From the NCBI GenBank assembly GCA_025361995.1, contig JANYIP010000249.1, positions 1 to 11,998 of the forward strand: DNA of 11,998 nt. Direction: 5' to 3'. Both the position numbers and the translations under genes were made by a program. Origin of the DNA: Streptomycetales bacterium (GTDB lineage: Bacteria; Actinomycetota; Actinomycetes; Prado026). Shown one piece after another: positions 1-6,789 of this stretch. The number at the start of each line of letters is the position of its first letter. Position 1 is the stretch's first letter. Under the pieces are notes generated by a model. That model was not told where the DNA came from and did no database searches. It worked only from the letters and a program-made list of their open reading frames with translations.

Positions 1-1346
1 ACCCCGACGTCGTCGTGGGTGCCCGCCGCAACTCCCCTCTCGTCGTCGGCGTCGGCGTCGGCGAGAACTTCCTCGGAAGCGACGTGTCGGCCTTCATCGC
101 GCACACCCGGGAGGCCATCGAGCTCGGCCAGGACCAGGTCGTCGAGATCCGGCGCGACAGCATCGTGGTGACGACGTTCGACGGTGAGCCCGCCGATGTC
201 ACGCCGTACACGGTGGACTGGGACGCCTCGGCCGCCGAGAAGGGCGGCTACGACTACTTCATGCTCAAGGAGATCGCCGAGCAGCCCAAGGCAGTCGCCG
301 ACACCTTGCTCGGCCGGGTCGGCCCGGGGGGACGGCTCACCCTCGACGAGATGCGGATGTCAGACGAGCACCTGCGCGAGATCGACAAGATCATCATCAT
401 CGCCTGCGGCACGGCGTACCACGCGGGGCTGCTGGCGAAGTACTCGATCGAGCACTGGACCCGGATCCCGTGCGAGGTGGAGCTGGCGAGCGAGTTCCGC
501 TACCGCGACCCGATCCTGACCCGGCGCACCCTGGTCATCGCGATCTCGCAGTCCGGCGAGACGATGGACACCCTGATGGCTGTCCGGCACGCCAAGGACC
601 AGCAGGCCAAAGTGCTGGCGATCTGCAACGTCAACGGTTCGACGCTGCCGCGCGAGGCCGACGCTGTCGTCTACACGTACGCGGGGCCGGAGGTGGCCGT
701 CGCCTCGACCAAGGCTTTCCTCACCATGGTGGTCGCGGTCCAGCTGGTCGCGCTCTACCTCGCCCAGGTACGCGGCAACAAGTGGGGCGACGAGATCGCG
801 AGCCACCTGCGGGAGCTGGCCGCGATGCCGGACAAGGTTGACCGCGTGCTGGACACGGTGGAGCCGGTGCGGGCGCTGGCCCGGTCGATGGCGGACGCCA
901 AGGTCGTGCTGTTCCTGGGCCGGCACGTCGGGTTCCCGGTCGCGCTCGAGGGCGCGCTCAAGCTCAAGGAGCTGGCGTACATGCACGCCGAGGGCTTCGC
1001 CGCCGGCGAGCTCAAGCACGGGCCGATCGCGCTCATCGAGGAAGGGCTGCCGGTCGTGGTGATCGTCCCGTCACCGCGCGGGCGCAGCGTCATCCACGAC
1101 AAGATCGTGAGCAACATCCAGGAGATCCGCGCCCGCGGGGCCCGGACCATCGTCATCGCGGAGGAGGGCGACGAGGCTGTGGTCCCCTACGCCGACACGT
1201 TGATCCGCATCCCGGTCGCGCCGACCCTGCTCCAGCCGCTGCTGTCGACCATCCCGCTGCAGGTCTTCGCCTGCGAGATGGCTGCCGCCAAGGGCTACGA
1301 CGTCGACCAGCCGCGCAACCTCGCCAAGTCCGTCACCGTCGAATAA
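1..1346 (+). CDS. glmS: Glutamine--fructose-6-phosphate aminotransferase (isomerizing), 5'-truncated by window edge
   Basis: Cytosolic GlmS makes glucosamine-6-phosphate from fructose-6-phosphate and glutamine, the first step to UDP-GlcNAc for the cell wall. The frame is open from base 3 through the left edge. The first visible residues, PDVVVGARRNSPLVVG, are internal to the family, so the GTG at 15 is not the start. About 447 residues are visible of a usual ~610-620; most of the N-terminal glutaminase domain, including its catalytic Cys, lies outside. Seen here are the end of the glutaminase domain (GENFLGSD) and two SIS sugar-isomerase domains. The first SIS domain has CGTAYHAG, ISQSGETMDT and VASTKAF. 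The second has the sugar-site segment ELKHGP and the terminal NLAKSVTVE, whose Lys is catalytic in the family. The stop is TAA at 1344-1346. The downstream gene converges on it after 28 bases. Identification is certain; the copy looks intact in the visible part. Confidence 0.97.
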   Translation, partial: PDVVVGARRNSPLVVGVGVGENFLGSDVSAFIAHTREAIELGQDQVVEIRRDSIVVTTFDGEPADVTPYTVDWDASAAEKGGYDYFMLKEIAEQPKAVADTLLGRVGPGGRLTLDEMRMSDEHLREIDKIIIIACGTAYHAGLLAKYSIEHWTRIPCEVELASEFRYRDPILTRRTLVIAISQSGETMDTLMAVRHAKDQQAKVLAICNVNGSTLPREADAVVYTYAGPEVAVASTKAFLTMVVAVQLVALYLAQVRGNKWGDEIASHLRELAAMPDKVDRVLDTVEPVRALARSMADAKVVLFLGRHVGFPVALEGALKLKELAYMHAEGFAAGELKHGPIALIEEGLPVVVIVPSPRGRSVIHDKIVSNIQEIRARGARTIVIAEEGDEAVVPYADTLIRIPVAPTLLQPLLSTIPLQVFACEMAAAKGYDVDQPRNLAKSVTVE

Positions 1347-1374
1347 CCCCGAACGCCCACACCCCGAGATCGGG

Positions 1375-3693
1375 TCAGGGGGCGTAGTAGCCGGCGAGGT
1401 CGATCAGCAGCGGGGTCTTGCCGGCGGAGTTGAACAGGCCGATGTTCCCGGCCGAGTCCGTCCCGGTGATGGCCAGGTTGGGGACGGTCGTGCCCGGGGC
1501 CGCGTTGAGGCTGCTGGCCACCGGGAGGGTCCCCCCGAACGGGTATGCCGTCACGAAGGTGTTCCCGGTCGGCCCGACCGCGGTGAGGTTGTAGACGTAC
1601 GCCAGGGCCGTGGCCGGGACCGTGATCATCCCCGAGCCGGTGGTGGCCGACCCGCGAAGGTCGATGGGGATCGTTGCGCCGACCCCGAGCGGGGCGGTCG
1701 ACCCGACGTAGGTGCCGGTGCCGTTGCGGGTGTCCATCACCCGGGTGGGCTGCAGCGGGAAGTACGCCAGCCCGCCGGTGCCCCCGGTGCCGTAGTAGCC
1801 CACGACGTCGACGATCGTGCGCATGGACCCGAATGCGTTGCGGATGGTCACCCGGCCTGTGTCGCCGATCTGCACGGTGACCAGGTTGGCCCGGGTCGTG
1901 TGCGCGGACAGGTTGACGTTGCTGACAGTCGGCGGGGGCCCAACGACCGCCGGGGTCGGGTAGGCGCTCAGGTACGTGTTGGCCGTCGGGCTCGCGCCGG
2001 TGAGGTTGAGGACCACGGCGACAGGGGTGAAGCCAGGGTTGGCCGCTCCCAGGCCGGTGACCGTGACGTCGGTGGTGCCGCCGATGCCCAGGGTGGCGTC
2101 CTTCGCGCGCACCGGCGTGATCGGTGTGTAGAGGCTCGCACCACGGCCGTCCGAGAAGTAGCCGGAGACGTCGACGATGACCCCGGTGGTGCCGGCGTTG
2201 TTGCGGATCCGGATGAACCCGTCGGACGAGACGGGGACCTGGACCGCCACTGCGGCGATCTGGCCGGTGACCAGGTTGAGGTTGCTCACCAGCGGCACAG
2301 TGCCGGTGGACGGCTTCGGGTAGACCTGCAGGTACGTCGGCGCGGTCGGCGTCACCCCGGTGAGGTTGATCGTGACCGCGGTCGCGCCGACAGGGGCCGG
2401 GAACGACGGACCGCTCCCAGCGACCTGCACGTTCAGCACCGCACCCGGTCCGACCGGGGTCTTGGCCAGCACCCGGGTCGGTGCGACCGGGGTGTACGAA
2501 GAGGCGGACCCGATGGACGGTGAGTCCCCGCCGAAGGACACGCCGTCGTAGGCGTCGAGTCCGCCGGCGACCAGGGTCGCGCGACGGTGGCCGGCTGCGT
2601 CCGTGACGTACTCGACCGCGTTGGTGTTGTTGGCGCCGGTGGTGGTGAGTCGCTGCAGGGCGTCGTAGAAGATCTCGGTCCCGTCCGCCGACCACGAGCT
2701 GTAGAACGCGTTGGTCTGGCTGGCTGACGTCACGAGCAGCCCGGCCGCCGCGCTGTCGTCGACCTTGGCCACGCCGATCCCGTTGATGTAGAAGGTGGTG
2801 TTCCCGCTTCCGCCGGTGAACTTGACGTACGTGAAGGACACCTTGGTGCCGTCCGGCGACCACGACGGGTGCAACGGGGAGAAGGCGCTGAGCTCGGTGC
2901 TGGCGAGCACAGTGGAGCTGCTCCCGTTGGCATTCATGACGGCCAGGAAGTTGTCGCTGTTCTGGTCGGTCGGTGCGTACACGATCTTGTTGCCGTCGGG
3001 GGAGAAGACGCCGTCGTAGCCGGCCAGCCCGCCACCTGCGACCGCTGTCGAGCTGCCACCCGCGGCCGGGACGGTGAACAGGCTGCTGCTGACGAAGTTC
3101 CCGGCGACGTCGTCCGTCTCGAGGGTGTAGAGGACCGTCCCGCCGTCCGCGCTGAAGTTGGGCAACGTCAGGAACGTGTCGGTCGCAGCCGTTGCGAGCG
3201 TGGTGACGGACGCGGTGGCGACGTCGAGGACATCGACTTCGCCGCCGCTCGAGCAGGCCGGCCCGTAGTTGACGTAGGTGACCAGGGTCGAGTCCGGGGA
3301 CAGCCGCGGGCTGATCGGGCAGATGCTGCTGGAGAGCGGGATCAGCGTGCTGATCACGCCGGTCAGCAGGTTCTTGCTCTGCAGGCCGATGGTGAGCCCG
3401 GTGTTGTTGTAGCGGGTGAACACCAGGGTCGGGGTCTTCAGCGCGGCGAGGAACGGCTTGGACTGGTGCGGGATGACGACCCGTGCCGTGCTGGTCGGCG
3501 CCGCTGCCCCCCGGTGCGCGCGACCCCGGACGAGGAGCGGGGAGTCCGCGGCGTGCAGCGCCTGCGCCCGCTGCTTCGCGCTGATGTGGACTGTCGGTGC
3601 GGCCGGAGCTGTCGCCCCAGCGGGGCTGGTCAGGGTCATCGAACCGGTGATCAGGACCAACGGCAGCAGACCCACGACAATGTGGCGGTTCAT
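1375..3693 (-). CDS. Secreted protein: TolB/PD40-like beta-propeller plus three C-terminal tandem repeats
   Basis: Function unknown; 772 residues, probably exported by Sec. The ATG at 3693 is chosen because GGGGGAG lies 5 bases upstream and the N-terminus is a signal peptide: MNRH, a hydrophobic core at residues 5-20, then SPAGATA before a likely cleavage near 29. The frame stays open upstream over acpS, but that part is noise. Residues ~86-390 show a propeller. Five PD40-type motifs start at 132 (SPDSTLVTY), 181 (SADGGTVLY), 231 (SPDGNKIVY), 279 (SPDGTKVSF) and 335 (SADGTEIFY), about 50 residues apart. A decayed sixth follows YDGV near 382, which matches YDGV at 226. The only two cysteines, 125 and 147, could form a disulfide. 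Residues 400-770 are three related repeats, and the protein ends on the last one. No LPXTG motif, lipobox or C-terminal membrane segment is visible. Family knowledge: such propellers usually bind proteins or glycans. A role in envelope or extracellular binding is inference. Confidence 0.88.
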   Translation of the reverse strand: MNRHIVVGLLPLVLITGSMTLTSPAGATAPAAPTVHISAKQRAQALHAADSPLLVRGRAHRGAAAPTSTARVVIPHQSKPFLAALKTPTLVFTRYNNTGLTIGLQSKNLLTGVISTLIPLSSSICPISPRLSPDSTLVTYVNYGPACSSGGEVDVLDVATASVTTLATAATDTFLTLPNFSADGGTVLYTLETDDVAGNFVSSSLFTVPAAGGSSTAVAGGGLAGYDGVFSPDGNKIVYAPTDQNSDNFLAVMNANGSSSTVLASTELSAFSPLHPSWSPDGTKVSFTYVKFTGGSGNTTFYINGIGVAKVDDSAAAGLLVTSASQTNAFYSSWSADGTEIFYDALQRLTTTGANNTNAVEYVTDAAGHRRATLVAGGLDAYDGVSFGGDSPSIGSASSYTPVAPTRVLAKTPVGPGAVLNVQVAGSGPSFPAPVGATAVTINLTGVTPTAPTYLQVYPKPSTGTVPLVSNLNLVTGQIAAVAVQVPVSSDGFIRIRNNAGTTGVIVDVSGYFSDGRGASLYTPITPVRAKDATLGIGGTTDVTVTGLGAANPGFTPVAVVLNLTGASPTANTYLSAYPTPAVVGPPPTVSNVNLSAHTTRANLVTVQIGDTGRVTIRNAFGSMRTIVDVVGYYGTGGTGGLAYFPLQPTRVMDTRNGTGTYVGSTAPLGVGATIPIDLRGSATTGSGMITVPATALAYVYNLTAVGPTGNTFVTAYPFGGTLPVASSLNAAPGTTVPNLAITGTDSAGNIGLFNSAGKTPLLIDLAGYYAP
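1384..2496 (-). repeat. Three tandem protein-level repeats (~113-127 residues each) at the C-terminus of the secreted protein
   Basis: The units, in protein order, are 2155-2496 (residues 400-513), 1792-2130 (522-634) and 1384-1764 (644-770). Each opens with Y(T/F)P..P.R, has a central (I/L)NLTG or YNLTA strand, then T(Y/F)(L/V)..YP, then a V(S/A)S(N/L)(L/V)N segment. Each closes with IRN..G....IVDV.GY or a close variant. Only the third keeps the DTRNGTG segment typical of this repeat type in other actinobacterial secreted proteins; the first two have AKTPVG and KDATLG there. The similarity is clear at protein level, while at DNA level the units look well diverged, so this is an old duplication and not a recent tandem expansion. 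I cannot name a domain family for it with confidence. Confidence 0.85.
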
Positions 3694-3698
3694 CAAAG

Positions 3699-3705
3699 CT
3701 CCCCC
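3699..3705 (-). promoter_or_regulatory. Ribosome binding site of the secreted-protein gene
   Basis: Read on the minus strand this is GGGGGAG, separated by CTTTG (5 bases) from the ATG at 3693. It decides the start: no other in-frame start in the open frame combines such a site with a signal peptide. Confidence 0.8.
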
Positions 3706-3723
3706 GTGACGACGAGTGGACCA

Positions 3724-3765
3724 AGCGGTCGAGAGTACCCCCAGCGGTGCGGTTTCAACCGCTTT
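3724..3765. promoter_or_regulatory. Cluster of GCGGT motifs with a small palindrome, possible operator
   Basis: Direct copies of GCGGT lie at 3725-3729, 3744-3748 and 3749-3753, and an inverted copy (ACCGC) at 3758-3762. The last two form the palindrome GCGGTT-TC-AACCGC at 3749-3762. The palindrome covers the proposed -35 region of the minus-strand promoter, so a bound regulator could act on it. No regulator is encoded in the window, and this could be chance in GC-rich DNA. Confidence 0.3.
3732..3760 (-). promoter_or_regulatory. Candidate promoter of the secreted-protein gene, stress-sigma-like
   Basis: On the minus strand GGTT (3760-3757) is followed after 16 bases by GGGTAC (3740-3735). 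This fits the GNNT-N14-16-GGGTAY pattern known for actinobacterial SigB/SigF-type stress sigma factors. The same stretch can also be read as a vegetative promoter, TTGAAA (3758-3753), 15 bases, TACTCT (3737-3732), with a short spacer. Either reading gives a transcript start near 3727 and a leader of roughly 30-35 bases that contains the GGGGGAG site. The motif match is seen; the sigma assignment is inference. Confidence 0.45.
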
Positions 3766-3809
3766 GTGGAGAGATCGCGGCTGAACGGGGGTCGACCCTT
3801 CGGCGCGCC

Positions 3810-3825
3810 TAGGCTGGGGGCCGTG
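3810..3825 (+). promoter_or_regulatory. Candidate leaderless -10 box (TAGGCT) of acpS
   Basis: TAGGCT at 3810-3815 fits the actinobacterial -10 pattern TANNNT. It is separated by 7 bases (GGGGGCC) from the GTG start at 3823. Transcription would therefore begin at or next to the start codon, giving a leaderless mRNA. No good -35 is seen at 16-19 bases upstream. The alternative is that the G-run at 3816-3820 acts as a weak Shine-Dalgarno and the true promoter lies further upstream. Confidence 0.5.
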
Positions 3826-4188
3826 ATCCTGGGTGTGGGCATCGACGTCGTCGACATTGCGCGCTTCGAGGCGATCCTGGCCCGCCGTCCGCGGCTGCTC
3901 GACCGGCTCTTCACCCCCGCGGAACGAGTGCTGGCGCCTGCATCGCTGGCCGCCCGGTTCGCGGCCAAAGAGGCGGTGGCCAAGGCGCTCGGTGCGCCGG
4001 CGGGGCTGGCCTGGCAGGATTGTGAAGTCATCTCGGCGGCGTCGGGACGCCCCTGGCTGGTGCTGCGCGGGACTGTCGCGGCCGCCGCTGCTGCCCAAGG
4101 CATCAGCAGCTGGCACCTCTCGCTCTCGCACGACGCCGGGATCGCCTCGGCCGTGGTGGTCGCCGAAGGCGAGGCCCACGGTGCGTAG
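3823..4188 (+). CDS. acpS: Holo-[acyl-carrier-protein] synthase
   Basis: AcpS moves the 4'-phosphopantetheine arm of coenzyme A onto the serine of apo-acyl carrier protein, switching on fatty acid synthesis in the cytosol. The product has 121 residues, the usual size. It opens with GVGIDVVDIARFE (magnesium ligand Asp8) and has the signature RFAAKEAVAKAL (residues 45-56, with Glu50 the second metal ligand) and HLSLSHD (98-104). The GTG at 3823 is chosen because it sits directly before ILGVGIDVV, the normal family N-terminus. It follows a 129-base divergent region and is the first gene of a nine-gene run. Its end overlaps nnr by 8 bases. Confidence 0.95.
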   Translation: MILGVGIDVVDIARFEAILARRPRLLDRLFTPAERVLAPASLAARFAAKEAVAKALGAPAGLAWQDCEVISAASGRPWLVLRGTVAAAAAAQGISSWHLSLSHDAGIASAVVVAEGEAHGA

Positions 4189-5647
4189 CGCGTACGAGGT
4201 CGCCAGCGTCCGGGCCGCCGAGACAGCCTTGATGGCGACCCTTCGCGCCGGGACGCTGATGGGTCGGGCCGCGGATGGGCTCGCCCACATCTGCGCCGCG
4301 CTGCTCGGCCACACGTACGGGGCCCGGGTGGTGCTGCTCGTGGGCAGCGGCGACAACGGGGGTGACGCGCTGCTCGCGGGCGCCCGGCTGGCGCGGCGCG
4401 GGGTACGGGTCGACGCAGTGCTGCTCGGCGGGACGGCGCACGCCGACGGACTGGCCGCGCTGCACGCCGCTGGCGGCCGCTCACTCGCCCTGGACTCCGC
4501 AGCAGACTCCGTGGCAGAGGGTGCAGCAGCGGCCGCCGGCCTGGTCGCAGCCGCCGACCTCGTCGTCGACGGGATCGTGGGCATCGGCGGCCGGGGCGCG
4601 CTGCGGGAGCATGCCGCGCTGCTGGTCGAGCAGGTGGACGCCGCCGGCGCGTGGCGGGTCGCGGTCGATCTCCCGAGCGGGGTCGACGCCGACACCGGTC
4701 ACGTCGCGGGTGCCGCCTTCACGGCCGACGTGACCGTGACCTTCGGCACGCTGAAACCCGGGTTGCTGGTGGCGCCGGGCCAGGCTCGCGCCGGCGTCGT
4801 TGAGCTCGTCGACATCGGGCTGGGTCCCTGGCTGGCGGGCGGCGCCGACGGGCCGGCGCTCGCGGTGGTCGAGACTGCTGACGTCGCTGCCGCGTGGCCG
4901 GTACCCGGTCCGGACGACGACAAGTACACCCGCGGGGTGCTCGGCGTGGTGGCCGGGTCGACGACGTACCCGGGGGCTGCGGTGCTCTGCGTCGGGGCCG
5001 CACTCAAGGCCGGCGTCGGGATGGTCCGCTACCTGGGGGACGCCAGCGAGCAGGTGCTGGCCCGCTGGCCCGAGGTCGTGGTCGGTGCCGGCCACGTTCA
5101 GGCCTGGGTGGTGGGTCCGGGGCTCGGGACCGGCCCCGAGGCCGCCGACCGCGTCGCCGCGTCGCTCGCCAGCGACGTCCCCGTCCTGGTGGACGCCGAC
5201 GGGCTGACAGCCCTGGCGGCCCACCCCGAGTGGGTACGGGGGCGGTCGGCCCTGACGGTGCTCACCCCGCACGACCGCGAGTTCGAGCGCTTCGGGGTGC
5301 CGGTGGGCGAGGACCGGGTCGGGGCGGCTCGCCGTCTCGCCGCCGAGCTGGGCGTGACCGTCCTCCTCAAGGGGTCCACGACGATCGTGGCCCAGCCCGA
5401 CGGCTCGGCCACGGTGAACCCGACGGGTACGGCGTGGCTGGCCACCGCGGGGACCGGCGACGTCCTGTCCGGAGTCACCGGGATGCTGCTCGCGGCCGGG
5501 CTGGGGCCGGCGGCTCCGGCCTGGGCCGCGTTCGTGCACGGTCTGGCCGGTCGCCTCGCCGCAGCCGCCGGACCGCCGAGCGCGCTGGACGTGGCATCGG
5601 CCGTGCCCACCGCTGTCGCCGCCGTGCGTGACAGGATCGATCGGTGA
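4181..5647 (+). CDS. nnr: Bifunctional NAD(P)H-hydrate epimerase / ADP-dependent NAD(P)H-hydrate dehydratase
   Basis: This is a metabolite-repair enzyme of 488 residues. The N-terminal epimerase (YjeF_N type, ~1-220) interconverts the R and S forms of hydrated NAD(P)H, and the C-terminal ribokinase-like domain (~235-485) dehydrates the S form back to NAD(P)H using ADP. Seen are GSGDNGGDAL (55-64), VDLPSGVDADTG (162-173), KYTRGVLGVVAGS (248-260), VLVDADGL (335-342), LTPHDREF (361-368), and NPTGTAWLATAGTGDVLSG (413-431) with the catalytic Asp427. The usual GNNGGDG of the epimerase is GDNGGDA here, a variant I recall as common in actinobacterial proteins. The GTG at 4181 lies inside the acpS tail, an 8-base overlap. 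The stop shares GTGA with the alr start. Adjacency to acpS and alr is the usual order. Confidence 0.95.
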   Translation: MRSAYEVASVRAAETALMATLRAGTLMGRAADGLAHICAALLGHTYGARVVLLVGSGDNGGDALLAGARLARRGVRVDAVLLGGTAHADGLAALHAAGGRSLALDSAADSVAEGAAAAAGLVAAADLVVDGIVGIGGRGALREHAALLVEQVDAAGAWRVAVDLPSGVDADTGHVAGAAFTADVTVTFGTLKPGLLVAPGQARAGVVELVDIGLGPWLAGGADGPALAVVETADVAAAWPVPGPDDDKYTRGVLGVVAGSTTYPGAAVLCVGAALKAGVGMVRYLGDASEQVLARWPEVVVGAGHVQAWVVGPGLGTGPEAADRVAASLASDVPVLVDADGLTALAAHPEWVRGRSALTVLTPHDREFERFGVPVGEDRVGAARRLAAELGVTVLLKGSTTIVAQPDGSATVNPTGTAWLATAGTGDVLSGVTGMLLAAGLGPAAPAWAAFVHGLAGRLAAAAGPPSALDVASAVPTAVAAVRDRIDR

Positions 5648-6789
5648 GCGTGCTACGGGCCCAGGCGACGATCGACCTCGCCGCAGTCCGGGCCAACGTG
5701 GCCGAGCTGGGATCGCGGACGTCCGCTGCGGTGATGGCCGTGGTCAAGGCCGATGCGTACGGGCACGGGTTGCTGCCGGTGGCCAGGGCCGCGGTCGAGG
5801 GCGGCGCGACCTGGCTCGGGACGGCGCTGCTGAGCGAAGGCCTGGCGCTGCGCGCGGCCGGGATCACCGAGCCGCGGGTGCTCTCGTGGTTGCTCGACCC
5901 GGCTGATGAGTGGGCGCGGGCGGTCGGGGCCGACATCGACGTCTCGGTCAGCGCGCCGTGGGCTCTGGCCGCCGCAGTCGCGGGGGCCTGCGAGGCGGGG
6001 CGGTCGGCTCGGGTCCACCTCAAGGTGGACTGCGGGCTGGGCCGCGCGGGCTGCATGCCGGACCGCTGGGAGGAGCTCGTCGCGGCGGCGCTGGCCGCAC
6101 AGTCAGACGGCGCCGTGGCCGTGGTCGGCCTGTGGTCGCACCTGGCGTACGCGGACGACCCGCACCACCCGACGACCGACAGCCAGCTCGACGTGTTCCG
6201 GCAGGCAGTGAAGGTCGCCGAGGCCGCCGGCGTGACGCCCGAGGTCAGGCACCTGGCCAACTCTGCCGCTACGTTGACCAGACCGGACACCCACTTCGAC
6301 CTGGTGCGCCCCGGGCTCGCCGTCTACGGCCTGTCGCCGGTGCCCGAGATCGCGACGCCAGCCGGCCTGGGTCTGCGCCCGGTGATGACGCTGGCCGCCC
6401 GGCTGGCCCTGGTCAAGCGCGTCCCGGCCGGCCAGGGGGTGTCGTACTTCCACCGCTACACGACCGAGCGCGAGACCACCCTCGCGCTGGTGCCGCTCGG
6501 CTATGCCGACGGGGTCCCGCGGCACGCGACGAACGCCGGACCGGTGCTGGCCGCGGGCAAGCGCCGCACAGTGGCCGGTGCCGTGTGCATGGACCAGTTC
6601 GTGCTCGACATCGGGGACGACGCTGCCGCCGCGGGTGACGAGGTGCTGCTCTTCGGGCCCGGCGACGATGGCGAGCCCGGTGCCCAGGACTGGGCGGTGG
6701 CCTGCGGGACCGTGTCGTACGAGATCGTCACGAGGATCGGTCCGCGGGTCCCGCGGGTCGTCCGGGACCTGCCCGTGAGGACGCCATGA
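5644..6789 (+). CDS. alr: Alanine racemase
   Basis: A PLP-dependent cytosolic racemase that makes D-alanine for peptidoglycan; 381 residues, full length. The N-terminal TIM-barrel domain carries VVKADAYGHG, with the PLP-binding Lys35. It also has VHLKVDCGLGRAGC (124-137), where the family usually has Thr at the Cys130 position, and HLANSAA (203-209). The C-terminal beta-domain has GVSYFHRY with catalytic Tyr268 at the partner active site, and VCMDQF (314-319). The GTG start at 5644 overlaps the nnr stop as GTGA, and the stop overlaps the next ATG as ATGA, so translation is probably coupled. With glmS it gives this region a cell-wall precursor theme. All key residues are present. Confidence 0.96.
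   Translation: MSVLRAQATIDLAAVRANVAELGSRTSAAVMAVVKADAYGHGLLPVARAAVEGGATWLGTALLSEGLALRAAGITEPRVLSWLLDPADEWARAVGADIDVSVSAPWALAAAVAGACEAGRSARVHLKVDCGLGRAGCMPDRWEELVAAALAAQSDGAVAVVGLWSHLAYADDPHHPTTDSQLDVFRQAVKVAEAAGVTPEVRHLANSAATLTRPDTHFDLVRPGLAVYGLSPVPEIATPAGLGLRPVMTLAARLALVKRVPAGQGVSYFHRYTTERETTLALVPLGYADGVPRHATNAGPVLAAGKRRTVAGAVCMDQFVLDIGDDAAAAGDEVLLFGPGDDGEPGAQDWAVACGTVSYEIVTRIGPRVPRVVRDLPVRTP

Noticed and set aside
41..62. Run of GTCGGC units in glmS encoding GVGVG
   Set aside because: The position is naturally variable in GlmS, and the glycine-valine pattern follows from the protein motif; it is not evidence of an expanding repeat.
1363..1374. CCCGAGATCGGG as a rho-independent terminator for glmS and the convergent gene
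   Set aside because: The stem is only 4-5 pairs with a tiny loop and no T-tract on either side, so it is too weak to call.
2869..3822. Plus-strand open frame upstream of and in frame with acpS
   Set aside because: It is antisense to the secreted gene and has no domain-like sequence. The conserved AcpS N-terminus starts at 3823, so an N-terminal extension is not credible.
3694..4695. Minus-strand upstream extension of the secreted-protein frame
   Set aside because: The extension runs antisense over acpS and nnr. The signal peptide and the ribosome binding site place the start at 3693.
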